Below, piece by piece: positions 39,866-53,777 of a stretch of DNA of 64,000 nt. The DNA comes from Aphrophora alni. Lineage: Eukaryota > Arthropoda > Insecta > Hemiptera > Aphrophoridae. The notes beneath the pieces are model-generated. The model made no database searches. It was not told where the DNA came from and worked only from the letters and a program-made list of their open reading frames with translations. The position numbers and the translations under genes are program-made. The DNA lies in contig OY740768.1 of NCBI GenBank assembly GCA_963513935.1, forward strand, positions 71,396,377 through 71,460,376, written 5' to 3'. How positions within the stretch are numbered: position 1 is the first letter of the stretch; each line of letters begins with the position of its first letter.

Positions 39866-40621
39866 GATTCCATTTTCACACGTATGTAACACGTTTCTAT
39901 GATTTTCATCCTCACCATTACTGTTTATTTAACACTTCTGGTTTTGCGGCTAATTACAATACCTGAGATTTCTTACATACTATTAATTAAGCTTCTACTA
40001 ATATATTTTTATTTCTTTGCCTTTACTTTCGAAATCAGTTATTGCGTAAACTTTTCTCATCTTTATCAAACAATTAAAACTTAATATCTCTTAACAACTT
40101 TCAATTTATTTAGCTTTGATGACCAACTACTATTAGTTTATTTTAACAAAAATATAAATATTTTTATATAGTTTTAATCCTGGAATGTAACGTATATCAA
40201 TCAATTTTTTTATTATAACTTTTTTCTACAAATTTTCATTCTTTAGTTTTTTCTCTATTATTGACTTTTTCATAAACAATATACTATTATTCAGATATTG
40301 AGAATTTTTGAAAATGTTTTGGAATTGAGATTTACGTAAATTTTAAATGATGCATGATAGAAGAACACGTGATGAAGCAATCATAAATACATTCTGAGGA
40401 ACTTACTTTGATAACCTTAAAACTAGTTTTTCCTTAAATTTAAATCCATGAAATTGGTTCCATTGGTTGTAAATACTGTCAGGAAGCAGCCTTGAACAAG
40501 TTACTGAGTCGAAGGCCACTTTCGATATGTATATGATCCTATCTCTCACACCTGAAAAAAGCTGACATGAATGGTTCTAGCCACTTGTTTTAGAATTTTT
40601 TTTTTTTTTAATAAATCTTTT

Positions 40622-40923
40622 TTAGGCCAGTTCTATGAGTCTTACGTCACAATTGTAAGGAGGTAGACGCAAGACATCGTGCACCTTCCTCTTTATCTCC
40701 TTGACGGCAAGGAATATTTTTCCCATGGGTTGTATTGATTGATTAACTTCCACAATGTCGGCTTTTCACATATTTTCATCGAATGGTACATTGTTCTGCA
40801 TATTTCATCGGACTGCATATCTTTCTTAAGGGAGTATTTTGTGGGGTTTTGTTTTACTGTATGCATTACTACGGCGCTTTGATACAATGACAGACTTTTG
40901 GGTGATATTTGGTAATAGTGCAC
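40622..40923 (-). pseudogene. Transposase C-terminal relic (Tc1/mariner DDE type)
   Basis: Minus-strand translation contains MYHSMKICEKPT (40790s) and, after a frameshift near 40690, HDVLRLPPYNCDV and LIELA ending at TAA 40622-40624. In insect Tc1/mariner-superfamily transposases the order is an APYHS block, then EK-PT, then later VLRLPPYHC-NPIE. The match in spacing and residues identifies this as a decayed DDE-domain C-terminus. NPIE has become RLIE and the frame is broken, so it is not functional. Upstream parts (above 40923) are not readable. Confidence 0.6.
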
Positions 40924-43051
40924 ATGTGGCCATGGTAGTCACGAGTCGATAAACCAGTTTTGAATCAAGGAGGGAGTTTTTAACAAATCTATCTTTAACC
41001 TAGGTATAATTCTGATCCCGTTAACGTAGCTTGTATAATATTAAATGTATGAACGCTACTTCTAAATTTTTCGTCACATTTTTCTATTACTCGTCGAATA
41101 ATTTAACTACCCTTGCTGTTGATGGTTTTATTTGTTCTTCTTCTCTGTTCCATGTCACAACATAAAAAATGTATAAAGTCACTTAAAAATTTATAATCAC
41201 TGAAACAACACATTTTCAAACAGGCCACATTTAAGAGGTTAACTTTCACCACATGAAAACTCTATAGCGGAAATACACCCGTAAGTTCTCCGCGTCGAAC
41301 ACATCTGTCATCACTTCCTGTCTGCTACTAATGGTTAAATAAGATTAGCTGACTTTCTTTCCCTGACGAAAATATCAGGGTTCAATGATTCTCACAAGTA
41401 TTTATAGTAGCAGAGGAGGAGGGGGCGGCTTGTTATGAACGAGTTAGATCGAACGAAAAACCTGCATTATCAGCTAATTTGAATAATTAATTGATATTAA
41501 ATTTGAAACAAAGAATTGGTCCCAAAAAGCCATTTAGTGAGTTCTCGATAGGTCCACGTTCGTGAGTACAGCACAGAACCTTCTTATTCTTACAAAAGGA
41601 ACGTAATTAGAAAGCAGAAAATGTTCAAACGAAAAGGAGTGATTAAAAATTTTGTCACTGTCCATACTTTCTAAACACGGCATTACCAAACAGAGCAGAT
41701 AATAAAAGCAATAAAATTATAAACTATTTTCTTTAGTTAATTTTATTTTACTCAATAGAATGGGTGAATATCAAAGCAAAATATTTTCAGCAAGGTGGCG
41801 GAACAAAACCGCAAAAATAACATCAGTTGCATGAAAGACAAGGATACCCTCCCTATTAATATATAAATATAAAGTTACCCATTTAAATTTAAGACCGTTA
41901 CTGTGTGGAGGTTGATCTTAATTTTTATAAGGATAGCGTGTAATGAATAGAAATAAAAGCAACGTATAAGATTGATTAAATTCCATTCAATATTTTCATT
42001 TAAACATTTCTTTTATTGAAACTGCTGACAAGTTTTAAATTATTTATATTTGTTTTATGATTGAAAGCACAACTATACTTATTGTTGAAGAATGCTGCAT
42101 TTACACTAACTAAAAAAAAGTAGGATTGGAAAACCGGAGTTCTCCAAACTAGCAAAAACCATATCCAAAGTCATTTATCATCGAACGAAATAACTTTAAT
42201 ACAAAAACAACAGATGTTGCACAGTATTGCATTTTCAACTTTTCCCTCCAATTGTCTCAGTTTGTTCACTGAAGTAAAATGATGCAAGAGTTCTTATTTT
42301 AATAAATTTTAAATTAAATTAAATAAATTTTCTTATTATTTATATTCTTATTAAAAATACAAATTGTTGAAATATATTTGTAAGAAGTAATGCATCTATA
42401 GATAATATTTTAAAGAAGATTTCCGTTTATTTTAAATATTTAGGTTATCACGTAAATATTCTTCAAATGTTTCAGACTCATTAATTTTAGTATAGGTATT
42501 GATATTCGAACCTAAATGAAAATAGTTTTTTTTTAAGTTTATAAAAACTCGTTTTGATTTACATAACTTCAAATAAATTACTTAAAACTATTTCCACTTG
42601 AGGTTATCACGACACTTATTATATAAATAAAGTAATGATCTATCAAATATTCACTAAATTTATAACTACCAATTTTTGTCTATGTAAATACATCGTCATG
42701 TTCAAACCTTATATCGAATGCAATATAGTACATAGACGTTTCATGTTATACACTAGTTATGTGTATTGAATTTAATAGCGAATTGTGAAAAATAACTTAT
42801 GAAAAAATTACAATATTCAGAGGAAAAAAATTATTAACAATCTTAGCAATATAGTTTATTAAATAAACAATAATGACGCTGTTCTCATTAATATAAAGAA
42901 CAATACCCCATAATGTATACTCAATACAAGGTTCCTAATGTACGCCCGACATTTTTCTCAGGTAATCCCTCCTCGCTATGCCAAAGTGTTCAGTAATATA
43001 TATCACTGTACGTGTTTGTGTGAAATAGAGGGGAATCCTAGTGCTGGAGCT
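40924..43051. other. AT-rich non-coding stretch
   Basis: A small hairpin CCCTGA / TCAGGG occurs near 41363-41382. A GC-richer segment near 41270-41320 has no readable frame. No gene is supported. Confidence 0.45.
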
Positions 43052-43052
43052 G

Positions 43053-43060
43053 TGACGTCA
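43053..43060. promoter_or_regulatory. Palindromic CRE-type site TGACGTCA
   Basis: A full consensus CREB/ATF-type palindrome, located 20 bp before the nested minisatellite. A near copy (TGACGTCG, 43729-43736) lies after the array and another perfect copy lies at 44051-44058 beyond the GA repeat. Function not shown. Confidence 0.35.
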
Positions 43061-43079
43061 CCTAGCACATGATACTGTA

Positions 43080-43680
43080 ACGACCTCAAAGTCTGCGCCA
43101 GCGAAGATCTCAAGGTCTCCGCGAACGACGACCTCCAAGTCTACGCGAGCAACGTACTCAAGGCCGTATTTACAAACGAAAACAAAAGGTATTAACAGAA
43201 TCTACAAAGCACGTGGTAGTGCAACGACCTCAAGGTCTCCGGGAGCAACGACTTCAATGTCTACGCGAGAAACGGACTCAAGGCCGTATTTACAAAGAAA
43301 AGACGAGGTATTAACAGAATATACAAAGCACGTGGTAGTGCAACGACCTCAAAGTCTCCGCGAGCAACGACCTCAACGCCGTATTTACAAAGAAAAGACG
43401 AGGTATTAACAGAATCTACAAAGCACGTGGTAGTGCAACGACCTCAAGGTCTCCACGAGCAATGAACTCAAGGCCGTATTTACAAAGAAAACACTAGGTA
43501 TTAACAGAATCTACAAAGCACGTTGTAGTGCAACGACCTCAAGGTCTCCGCGAGCAACGACTTCAATGTCTACGCGAGCAACTGACTCAAGGCCGTATTT
43601 ACAAAGAAAACACGAAGTATTAATAGAATCTACAAAGCACTTGGTAGTGCAACGACCTCAAGGTCTCCGAGAGAACATGA
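43080..43680 (+). repeat. Nested minisatellite: 24-bp subunits in 95/119/144-bp units
   Basis: Higher-order units begin at 43080, 43224, 43343, 43438, 43533 and 43652, giving lengths of 144, 119, 95, 95 and 119 bp. The length steps of 24-25 bp equal the number of extra copies of a 24-bp subunit (ACGACCTCAAGGTCTCCGCG plus AGCA) at the unit start. The rest of each unit is an invariant tail: GGCCGTATTTACAAA, GGTATTAACAGAAT, TACAAAGCACGTGGTAGTGC. The tail includes an E-box CACGTG, changed to CACGTT or CACTTG in the last two full units. Unit lengths of 95 and 119 are not multiples of three, so the array is not coding. Confidence 0.9.
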
Positions 43681-43829
43681 CATGCGCATGCGTCAACCCC
43701 AAGGGAAATATTCAAAGGGCGATACCTGTGACGTCGCTAGGCAATGAGATAGTGGTCAACCGTGAACACTCCACTTTGTTTACAAACAAAGTAATTTGTT
43801 GTGCAAATTCTTCCTATCATACACACTAG

Positions 43830-44011
<182 letters not shown>

Positions 44012-44058
44012 AGAATTCAGCCTGCTGGTTCATTAGAATATTGAAGGCAATGACGTCA

Positions 44059-46050
44059 TTTGTATACAATTAATGATTGAAGAACGTGAGTGGAGGAATC
44101 TGGCGCCGGCAGGTGCTCTGGTATTCGGAAGTAACGGATGTAGGTTGCGCGTGACTGAATAATAATTAGATCAATGAACATATAGGGGGTAAGTATACTA
44201 ATTAGATAACTACCTTTCCCTTGAACCGACAATGCCTTACTCGTATAAAGTATATTTCGTATCAAGTTGACAACCTATAGAAATTATGTTAACCAAATAT
44301 TAACCACTTAACATGAAATAACTCATTGTTATAAAGAAAAATATGATATTATGTCTTTTTTCTTAGACATTTGATTTCTAATTCAAACTTTCGTCCCATT
44401 TTGTCACTGTGAGCCCTTGTTAGTTAAATATAAAGTTATCAATCATTGTATTTTCACTATGTGGCCGTGACCAAGGTCTCGACTATTTTCTCTGTTACAA
44501 TAATATAACGGAACCACTGGTAGATATAGTCTAATAGTGATCTAGTTAAGAGTGGTAGTTCAACTCAAATAAGTTTGGTTTTGCACGTTCAGTTTGGCAA
44601 CAACGTGATGTGATGATACACGTTTTCCACTTAAGTAGCCCCACGCAATTCACAGGTTTGTGTGCCATTAAAAATTAAAAAAATTAACATAAGATATATT
44701 CAAATAATTATATTGATCATTACTGGTGAAATATTAGTAAAACAAAATTAATATAAAGTCAAACAAGTTCAATTCTACTACAAAGACGTCTTACACCTTT
44801 CACCGACCAAGTGGTCATCCTAAGTTGCAAATTATCATACAATTTAGTTTTAATATCTTACTACGAAAAAAAAAGTCGAAGATATAAATTTCCACTTCAA
44901 TTCTTTATCATAAACTTATTTGTTTTCTTTATTCCTGGTCAGTTGACCGGATAATAAAATTCTTTGCTACAAGGTTTTTAACACTATTAGCTATGTTCAG
45001 TACACAAGAAGCAGTATGAAAGCGTGGTCAATGAAGTGTTACTTTACGTTGACATAAAACAAAATAGGTTCATGCTTTAAGTGGTTCATGAAGCATGAAA
45101 TTGTTTTTGCAAAATATAGTTTATTTTGTGAAAGTTATCAAGACAAATACAAAGTTCAAAAAAGATAATTTAGAACAAGGTAATGCCTAGGGTATATGCT
45201 AATTGGAGACATGTTTTATAACCATCACGTATGTTTCTTATGTTAAATGTTCATCTGTTATTTAATTAATTTATAACTAATTTGTTTACATATTATATAA
45301 ATCATTTATTAATTTGGTTTATACAAGTTTATACTTATTTTCTTCTGTTTTCAACTCCTGAAATATTTAAATCACCCTGCATATGTTTCAGATTCGACAT
45401 GTCCATTTCGTTTGTGATGTTTTAAAAGTATCTAAAAGCTAAGGAATTATTTTGTACAAATTCAAAATAGCAACAGTTTATAATTTTGATTTCTCAAATA
45501 TCGCTGACTTTACTATAGACAAGAGTTGCTATTTTAACTATACATACAATGTTTTAAATTTTTTAAGGAATTTACAAAATAAAATAATTACCGGTAACGA
45601 AAATAAAATTTAATTTATTTGGAATCTACTGTACAAATACCAGTGTTTAAGACACGAATTATTCCTTATAATCATTAGTTGAATTGTTACTCATTAAATT
45701 CTTAGATATGGATTGAATTTAATGGTGGACAATTTGAACAATTATCTCAACAATAAAGTAATTTTTTCTACATTTCTAAACGTTGATGTTTTGTTAATAG
45801 ATTTAATTAAATATTTAATGATATTTATACATACTCCAAATAGTTTGCTTATTTTTTTCTAACTTTATAAACGTACTGTATTTATGATATGATAATTTGT
45901 TCCAAATAAGTTGACAAAAATGAAGTGATAGCTAAAACTTGACCTACGATTTACAAATAAATATTGAGCCCACCTTTTTATATAGTATGATTGATTTAAT
46001 TAAACTTGAAATCAAATTGGAAACATTAGTACATTTATTTAAACGATTTT
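44059..46050. other. AT-rich non-coding stretch
   Basis: A tRNA-like arrangement (A-box-like TAGTCTAATAGTG near 44527, B-box-like GGTAGTTCAACTC at 44554-44566) may be a decayed SINE. No gene is supported. Confidence 0.4.
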
Positions 46051-46110
46051 CACGACAAAGTCGTCATCTGTTACTCATCAACGAAGATGGCGACTGTGTC
46101 TTTGAAACGC
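46051..46110 (+). ncRNA. Hairpin with retroelement-tail motif
   Basis: GACAAAGTCGTCATCT (about 46052-46067) is inverted, with mismatches, as AGATGGCGACTGTGTC (about 46085-46100). It is followed by TTTGAAACGCG and an AATAAA (about 46118). The CGAAGA ... GAAAC order resembles the hammerhead-like motifs elsewhere in the window but lacks the CTGA start. Probably the decayed 3' end of a retroelement. Confidence 0.3.
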
Positions 46111-47823
46111 GTTTGAATAAATAATACATACTATTTGTGAGAATTTGTTTAATTGTTTAATTTGTTTCAAGTTTAATTTTATATAGTACATTAGATTTGT
46201 TTAAAGTCAAACGCTTAAGTGAATAATAAAGACATATTTGTTATTACAACATAAATTACGCATTATATTATTTATTAGTGTAATAATTTTACATAATTTT
46301 ATTTAATAAAATGTGTTGAATCTGCTTAGGTTGCATTGGTATTAAATGTTGCCCTTCTGGCAAGTAAATTCATTGTCTTTTATTCAATTTTATTTCTTTA
46401 CTATTGAATGATAAATAAAATTTTATTTGTGTGCTAAAATTTTTGTTTTGAGTATTTGATGTTTTAAATGTTTTTATTCCTATAGAGCAAACTTCAATAT
46501 AATTATCAAATTTTTGAGATTTGAAAATAACATAAACTTAATAAAGTGTGGATTCACGTTTTTACTACTGTACCTCTACATCACGTGGGAAATTACAATT
46601 ATTAATCCGGGACAACATTTACATTTTGCAGGTTCAATTAGAGTTTCTCTTTCAGTGAATATGGAAATTAAGATTTTTAAGAAAAGTTTGGTTCCTAATG
46701 AAGGGGAGTTTTGAGTATTAACACTTTATGTAAATCTTCAAATCCAGATTGAGTAACATATTATTATTACTTAAGCTTATTGAAATGTGTTGCAGTAAAA
46801 ACTAACATTAAAGGTTGTAAGGTTTTTGTGGAGTACCAGATTCGATTTCTCAAATCAATATCGCTTGGCTGTGATAGGATTTATCTAAATAAGTAAAGAG
46901 ACAAAAATCAAGTGATTCAAAACTATTTAAACATTATCGAAACATAATTAAAGATTTACAATATTTAGATGTATATTTTAAAATTTTATTTCTAGGTTAA
47001 AACTATGATAGAAGAGTATACAATATTTAGTTTACAGTCTTCCCAATATTTAATCTTATAATTTTTATTTTTCCTAATTTATTACTTAATTAACTAGATG
47101 CACAATTTAAATTACTCACTGTACATAATAATTTTTTTGATTTAATTAAAGAAATATTTTTGGCTCCCTCAAAATAGCTTCGTTAGGTATCATGAGATCC
47201 TTTTATCAGCTTATTTATGATGAAGGAGATTTTCCTTAATATTTAAATCAAAACACTTTTCACAATTTCTTAATACTACATTTATTTTAATGGTTCTAGA
47301 TTAGATTTGTTTTTAGATTAATTATGATTTTGGACTCTCAATTTATATTTGAATAATTAGTTATGCTGTGGTTGTGTATTATTTATTTTAATTCTGGGAT
47401 TTTTTTTTTTAATTTGTATTAATTAGTTTTTGTTTTTATGAGATCTTTCTTACATATTTTGTATATATATATTTAAAACTACTTACAGATTTTTTTCTAT
47501 CAAACCGTCGCACATACAATTCACACAGATTCACTTCACACACAATACGCTTTTTTTATTAATTTATTTTTATTGATTTCTCACTTGACACTTAACACTT
47601 GAATTTTTATTTATTTTTTTATGATTATTATGGCTTTACTTGCATTTTGAAACACACTTGGACTTATTAACATATTGAAATTATTTACACATTCTGCTCT
47701 GGACCGTTACTACGTCTAACTTGGGTGGTGATAGTTTTTAGACTGTCCTAAGAAAACTGTCTCCCTCTTTTTCCTTCACGCGGTTAAAATTTTCAATTTA
47801 GCATTGTACTTTCTTGAGATTCT
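46111..47823. other. AT-rich non-coding stretch
   Basis: No supportable gene. The last 60 bp are pyrimidine-rich on the plus strand and precede the CCAAT cluster. Confidence 0.45.
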
Positions 47824-47890
47824 ATTGGTTATTTATTCGCGGGCTTTTCTTGATTGGACGTTGCTTTTTGCAATCTTGTGTTTTCATTGG
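47824..47890. promoter_or_regulatory. Cluster of three inverted CCAAT boxes
   Basis: ATTGG (CCAAT on the minus strand) occurs at 47824-47828, 47853-47857 and 47886-47890, with spacings of 29 and 33 bp. Multiple same-orientation CCAAT boxes about three helical turns apart are characteristic of NF-Y-bound promoters. GC content is locally raised and contains CGCGGG. Which gene it might serve is unknown. The long plus-strand frame over it has no ATG start and is rejected as a gene. Confidence 0.3.
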
Positions 47891-50800
47891 AAATACTTTG
47901 AGTTCATTCCAGAGGCCAATTCTCAGGGTTTTATGTGTAGCTTGCAAATATTATTTTCTCTTGGGATACTTGAGTTGAACAACCGTTCTGCCTTTACACG
48001 TGCAAGCTGTTACTTGAGACTGTTCTGCAGATGTGTAATTATTTTTATACTATCAGAGATAATTATTTTTTATTATATCTCTGACAAGGTAAAAAAAAAC
48101 ACCGTTTTTGTAATGTCACCATGCAAAGCAGAAAAGTTATTTTATATAAAGGTATATACTGAGAGTAAGTATAGTTTTAAATATTAATGTATAGTACTGT
48201 TTAGAAATAACAATAACTGAAAACCCCTCAATAATTACAATTTCATTTTATTTGCATTTTATCACATGTAAGTTGTAAGGAGAAAGTTGTTAATAACAGT
48301 AATATCAGTTTAGGGAATTTCTAAGTCCGAACAATTTTTGTTGTTAAATGACGTCCTTGTAGTTGGTCTCAGTCTATACATAGCAACCTACGTAGTGTGA
48401 CCGATTCGACAGAAATTTAATTTGAAAGCAAACATTTGCTAAATATGATTAAAAAATTGTATTGAAATTTAAACATTATGATTCCAATATCTTTCGTGGT
48501 ATGTGAAGAGGAAATAAGTTTCTCGAGTAAAACAGGGGAATCAAAATAAACTCTGACAGACACTCAGAAGCGTTACGTCCAGTAAGCTACACGCTCATTT
48601 AAACATAAATTTCATTTGCTTCTTATTAATACATGGGTTTAGATTTTAAATCCGTGAGTATCACACACATATTCAAAATAATTTTTTGTCTATTGTTAGG
48701 ATATTTTAACTCCTATTTCAGCATCGGACCTCATTTTTGTATTTTTGAGTTTTCTTGGAGTAAATAATAGTATATTTTTTGGATGTGTTTCGTTTTTGTG
48801 TATAAGAAAGTTTGTTTAATTTTAAATCTGCAAATTTGTAAAGAATTATTGTGTAACAAGTTGATTAACATAGAAGACATGAACAAAAAACTGTATAAAA
48901 TAGCCGAACAGTTTACATTTATTTATAATAATTTTTTTTTCAAATTCAACACTGTTCTATATGAGTACACTATACCAAACTATTGGGTGTTCCTATCATA
49001 AGTTTGTGCTGCTATCTTGCAAAATACGCATGACGACAAAGACAATGACGATGACAGTGACAAGAACGACTGGGAAGGAAAATATTTGGCATTATAAATG
49101 AGCTTAAATCTTTAAATATTTCGAGGAGACACCTAAACCCACCTGAAACGAATAAAAAGTAAAACAAAAAAAGTAAAGAAAATGGCAACTTCTCAAGAAA
49201 ATACAATTTTTAGAGAAATTCCCTGTTCATTTGAACTAAAATATTATGGATAAACATCTAGGTCCATCAATAAACGTATTTTAGAACATAATAAAACTGT
49301 AATAACAAAAAAATTAGTCGTTAAAAATTGAGTGAACATGTTGAAAAAAAATTACCATGTTGTTGATTTGGCAGATATTATGTATAGGAAACCAGTTTAA
49401 AGAAAGATTCCTCTAATAGAGGTTATCCACAAAAATACCATTTGAAATCTGAGTATTGAATTTTAGTCAATATACGTACCCATAACAACATGAAATTAAA
49501 AATATAAGATCTTGTTGAATTGAAAAAGGGAAAATAATATCATATTCCTGTTCAAATAGTTGCAGTCCTAGATAAGTGCAATTTAAACAATACACGTGAA
49601 GAACCTTCAGTAGTAGATGAAACAAAAATCCAATTTAAATGCCCAACACAGACGGGTAAGATATTTCTCAAACATAAAGGACCTGAAGAAGTGAAGAGTT
49701 TTCCGTACTTCACGAAACGTCGTCCCTGCTTCAATAAAAATATTTTTTATATATATACTACTGATATATAACAATGAAATCAGACAAAAATTATTCAATT
49801 TATTATTAAAACACTTTTTTTCAGAAAATGATTACGTTTAAATTAAATACAAAATTCATTAGAAATAACATTCATATTTGTAATAAAATCAATAGTAAAC
49901 TTATCTTACTTTAGCTAAATTAATCTTTTCAAAAGGTTCTGGAATGGTCGTTTATTTTGTAAAAGACATAACAGTTGCGCTGCGTCGTAGAAAATTGATC
50001 TTATGATTCATTTATGATTAGAGGAAGACTAATCGAGTCTTATGACTATTAATATATTAAGTTTAAATGGAATCAAGTTAGTCAGTTTAAGATGGTCAAT
50101 AACATTGTTGGAAGTATATCATTTAAACCATTCGTGGTAGTCTACTCGGACCATTATTAATGGTAGCTTTACACATATACTAGTGTTTGGTAGGTTGAAC
50201 TCAAATGACATAATGGAAGAGAGCTTACATGATCATTATATTACTCCGGTACCGCATGATATAGAAAAACGTGAAATGTATGTGTATTCAAAGAAGACTA
50301 GGAATCTTCATTCAATAAATATGACCATAAAAACAGGAAAATGGCATTACATGGGCTAAAAAAAAAAGAAATTTCAATATTTCCATTACATTATAAAGAC
50401 TTTATTTTATACCTTTACGTTAATGATAAGTACAGTTTACGGATCCTACAATAGACGTGTCAAATAAAATTACAAAACTATTTGTGCATCGGTCAATTTT
50501 TGTATTTCCATTTATTTTTAATATAAAAAATAGTTCTGGTAATCTTCCCATACACATCGTTAGTTTGGATGTTCATTTAATAATTATGGTAATGTGTTTT
50601 AAAATAAGGAATACCAAACATACATTATAAGCTCTTGTTTCAAAATATCCCAATGAGTTACAACAATTTTACAATATTTAACGATAACAACAGAATAATG
50701 TTTTTATGTCAAATTTTGAAACAAATTTATTTAGTTTTTATCTTTATCTTCAACCACAATTACGAAGAGGTTATTTCGATCTATAAATTGATAAAATGTC

Positions 50801-51785
50801 TGTCAATTTTATGGTGTTCTTGTATTCAGATATGTTTAGATTTAATTTGTGTTTAAAGGTGATTTATAAATATCTACACACGTTTTTGTTTGGTGAATTA
50901 TTTTAATAAAATAGCACAATTATAAATAGAAATTTAATTATCCTTAAATTTGTTTAAATAGTCAATAATTTATACTAGAAAGAATAATATATAAATCATA
51001 TTATATTACGGAGTAACATTACTGTGGCTGCATTACAACATAACGCGAATAACGAGAGCGGAAAGGACTTTGAAAAGTTAAAAATATCGGTTATTCACTG
51101 TATATGATCATGCATTAACCTAATATAGATAACGAAGAGGGTAATGAACATTTTTACAATTACTTTTGTTTAATAATACATAAATAGTAAAGTTAAAATT
51201 CAAGAAATTGCAAAACATTAGTATTATAAGTTTAATACAAATACATTATTATCATACAAAATTGAAAACTATATTTCAATTCTGTGCTACTTCTAAAGCG
51301 AGTGTTCACTAATTAATTTCAATATTTTAATAAATTCACACTTTTCGTTATTTAGATAATGCGTAAGCCAATATTTGCATTTTACTCTAACATAATTCAT
51401 TCCATGAAACACCCACCTTTATATCAAACTAAAAATTTGCAATAAATCATTCCACCCGTTCTTGACATCATTTGAGCGCCCTAACTTATCTCCCTTTTCG
51501 CTTTGAGACAAAAATTATTGACGAAAATGATTTGAGGCAAAGCAATTGACGAAAATGTTACGAAGACACATAGACATTATTATGAAAATGTTCTAAATCA
51601 ATATGACTTGAGAATGTTAACTTTGAAATGAGATGTTAAAAAGAAAGTTAATATGTATAAAACTTTCTACTTAATTTTAAATTTAACATATATATATATA
51701 TATATATATATATTAATTTAAAATTCATTTTTCGTTTATAGTAAGCAAGTCATTGAATGCAATAACAAATCCATCACATCCTTTA
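47891..51785. other. AT-rich non-coding stretch
   Basis: Contains an imperfect GAC/GAT-rich segment at about 49031-49072, giving an Asp-rich mini-frame, and a short TA run at 51687-51713. No gene is supported. Confidence 0.45.
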
Positions 51786-51817
51786 CGCTTCTGACGAAGT
51801 ATCTGCTCCATCATCAG
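51786..51817 (-). ncRNA. Degenerate CTGATGA hairpin
   Basis: On the minus strand CTGATGA (51817-51811) is followed about 18 bases later by GTCAGAAGCG. The second box is GAAG rather than GAAA, so the hammerhead-like core is broken. Likely a retroelement relic. Confidence 0.25.
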
Positions 51818-53711
51818 AGTCCTCACTCTATGGGTTTTAGTGAATAGCATGTGTTCTGTTTTAACAAACCTGTGGTTTTGTTTATCGCTTATTTGAAATT
51901 TTTATGAATTGGATTTACTTACATGCAAGAAAGAAACATTTTCAGCAAGGAAATAAGATGCCGTTGAGGATTTTGAAATAGCTGTAACTTTTAATAACAA
52001 TATAAATCTGAAAGACGAACTAAATCTTTCCACAAACAATCTTTGTGAGACAAAAATCAATATCCAAGATAGAAAAACCTGAGATGGATATCATTGTACG
52101 ATTGTACAAACGTAATATGGCAGTCTTCTTTAGACAGTCATAAGGTGTACACGGTAATCATAGAGTATCTTGATTTTTTTAATCATATGTGTTAAGTATA
52201 TGTTTTTTGTTTTGTTTTTGTAATTTAATAATAATTTGACGACTTCAGTAGAACGATGACTTTGAAGACTGAGCAAACACTTAGAAACGTATCAGAAAAA
52301 TAAACGGAGTCAGATAACGGTGAGATTTAAAGGGAACTATATTTGATTACATGTATGTATTAATATGTTATTCTTAAAATATATTCTTCATGTACTAGTT
52401 AAAGAGATATAAAAAAAATTGTGATATTTCTACAATATTGTTACATGTAATAGATATTATAGGGAAAATTTTTATTGTGTAAGTATAACAGTTCAAGTTA
52501 TGTAATTTAGGATATGCTGAAAGTAATTAGAATTGTTTTGCCTAGAAACGGATGGATTACGGACATCTGGGTAGAAATGGAATTGATAGCTCTGTTAGTT
52601 ATAGATCAGAAAATATGAGTCTATTTCTATCGTCTGTACATTTCGGCATTTTCAAAACATTATTGAAAGTGAGATTACATTTTCATTTTAAGCTTGTAAA
52701 ATTGTACTGATGGCAGAATATATATATGCAGTCACTTAAAAAAATAACGAAACACTTTAACTTCTTTCGTATTTACAGAAGTTAATGTACATGTTAATTT
52801 TGTTAATTTCCGTATCAGAAATTTGTTGTTGTAATATTTGTACAAACCAGTTTTAGTCTAAACTTACCATCATGTTAGGTATTTTATTCTGTTAAATGTA
52901 TGATTCGGATATTCAATATATCTTATTTCACTGCCAAAATACTTAAAACAATCTAATGTCACTGATTTTGCGATCAGTTTATTTGTTTATTTTTATATTT
53001 CACTTAAGAAAAAAACTGTTAAGATTTAATTATGCCGTATCCACCATGGATTTCAAAATAACACTATTTATTTAATATAGAAATATTAATATATCACTAG
53101 CAATTTGAACACAATTTACATTGCTATTTAAAACAGGAATAATGAAGCCAACAATTTGTATTATTGTTTTTGGTTTTATAATAAGTGTTAAAAAATGTCT
53201 TAGACTCAAATAATGAATAGTTCATTTAAATAACTGAAGGTCGTTTAAATATTTAAAAATACTCTATAATAGGGAGATTATATTATTTCTAACTTTCTTA
53301 GTAAATTACATCAAAAAAAAATTGCGCCGGACGAATTCCAGATCTACGAAAACTTTTATACGGGTCACTATTTAATTTTATCCAATGTGATTGCATGATC
53401 CACAGAATGGAATATATCAAGTCCTCTTTAATTGAACGTGAAATAAATTTAAAATGAACTCTCACCAGTTATCATTGATTGAAATAGCGTTATTTTTACT
53501 GACGAAGAATTTTTACTAATGATCTTAGAATTTATTTATACAGTAATGTAAACTTTCATTCCGCTTATGTTTTTCCTTGAAAATATATGATATTGTTATT
53601 CAAACAGAAAGTCAGCACAATTGTTATCTATAGGAATGTGTTTTCAAACTTACATCCAAAAATTTACACAAATAACTAAAATTTTAGTCCTACACATTAT
53701 ATATTACCGGA

Positions 53712-53777
<66 letters not shown>

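Noticed and set aside
43566..43829. 87-codon frame through the nested minisatellite
   Set aside because: Repeat unit lengths of 95 and 119 bp shift frame from unit to unit, so the array cannot encode a repeat protein.
44511..44600. tRNA-like A- and B-box arrangement
   Set aside because: Boxes are degenerate and no cloverleaf forms; at most a decayed SINE.
47804..48187. 127-codon hydrophobic plus-strand frame
   Set aside because: Starts with TTG rather than ATG, has background composition in its second half and overlaps the CCAAT cluster; no domain or splice support.
49027..49093. Asp-rich mini-frame
   Set aside because: About 30 codons derived from an imperfect GAC/GAT repeat; no conserved context.
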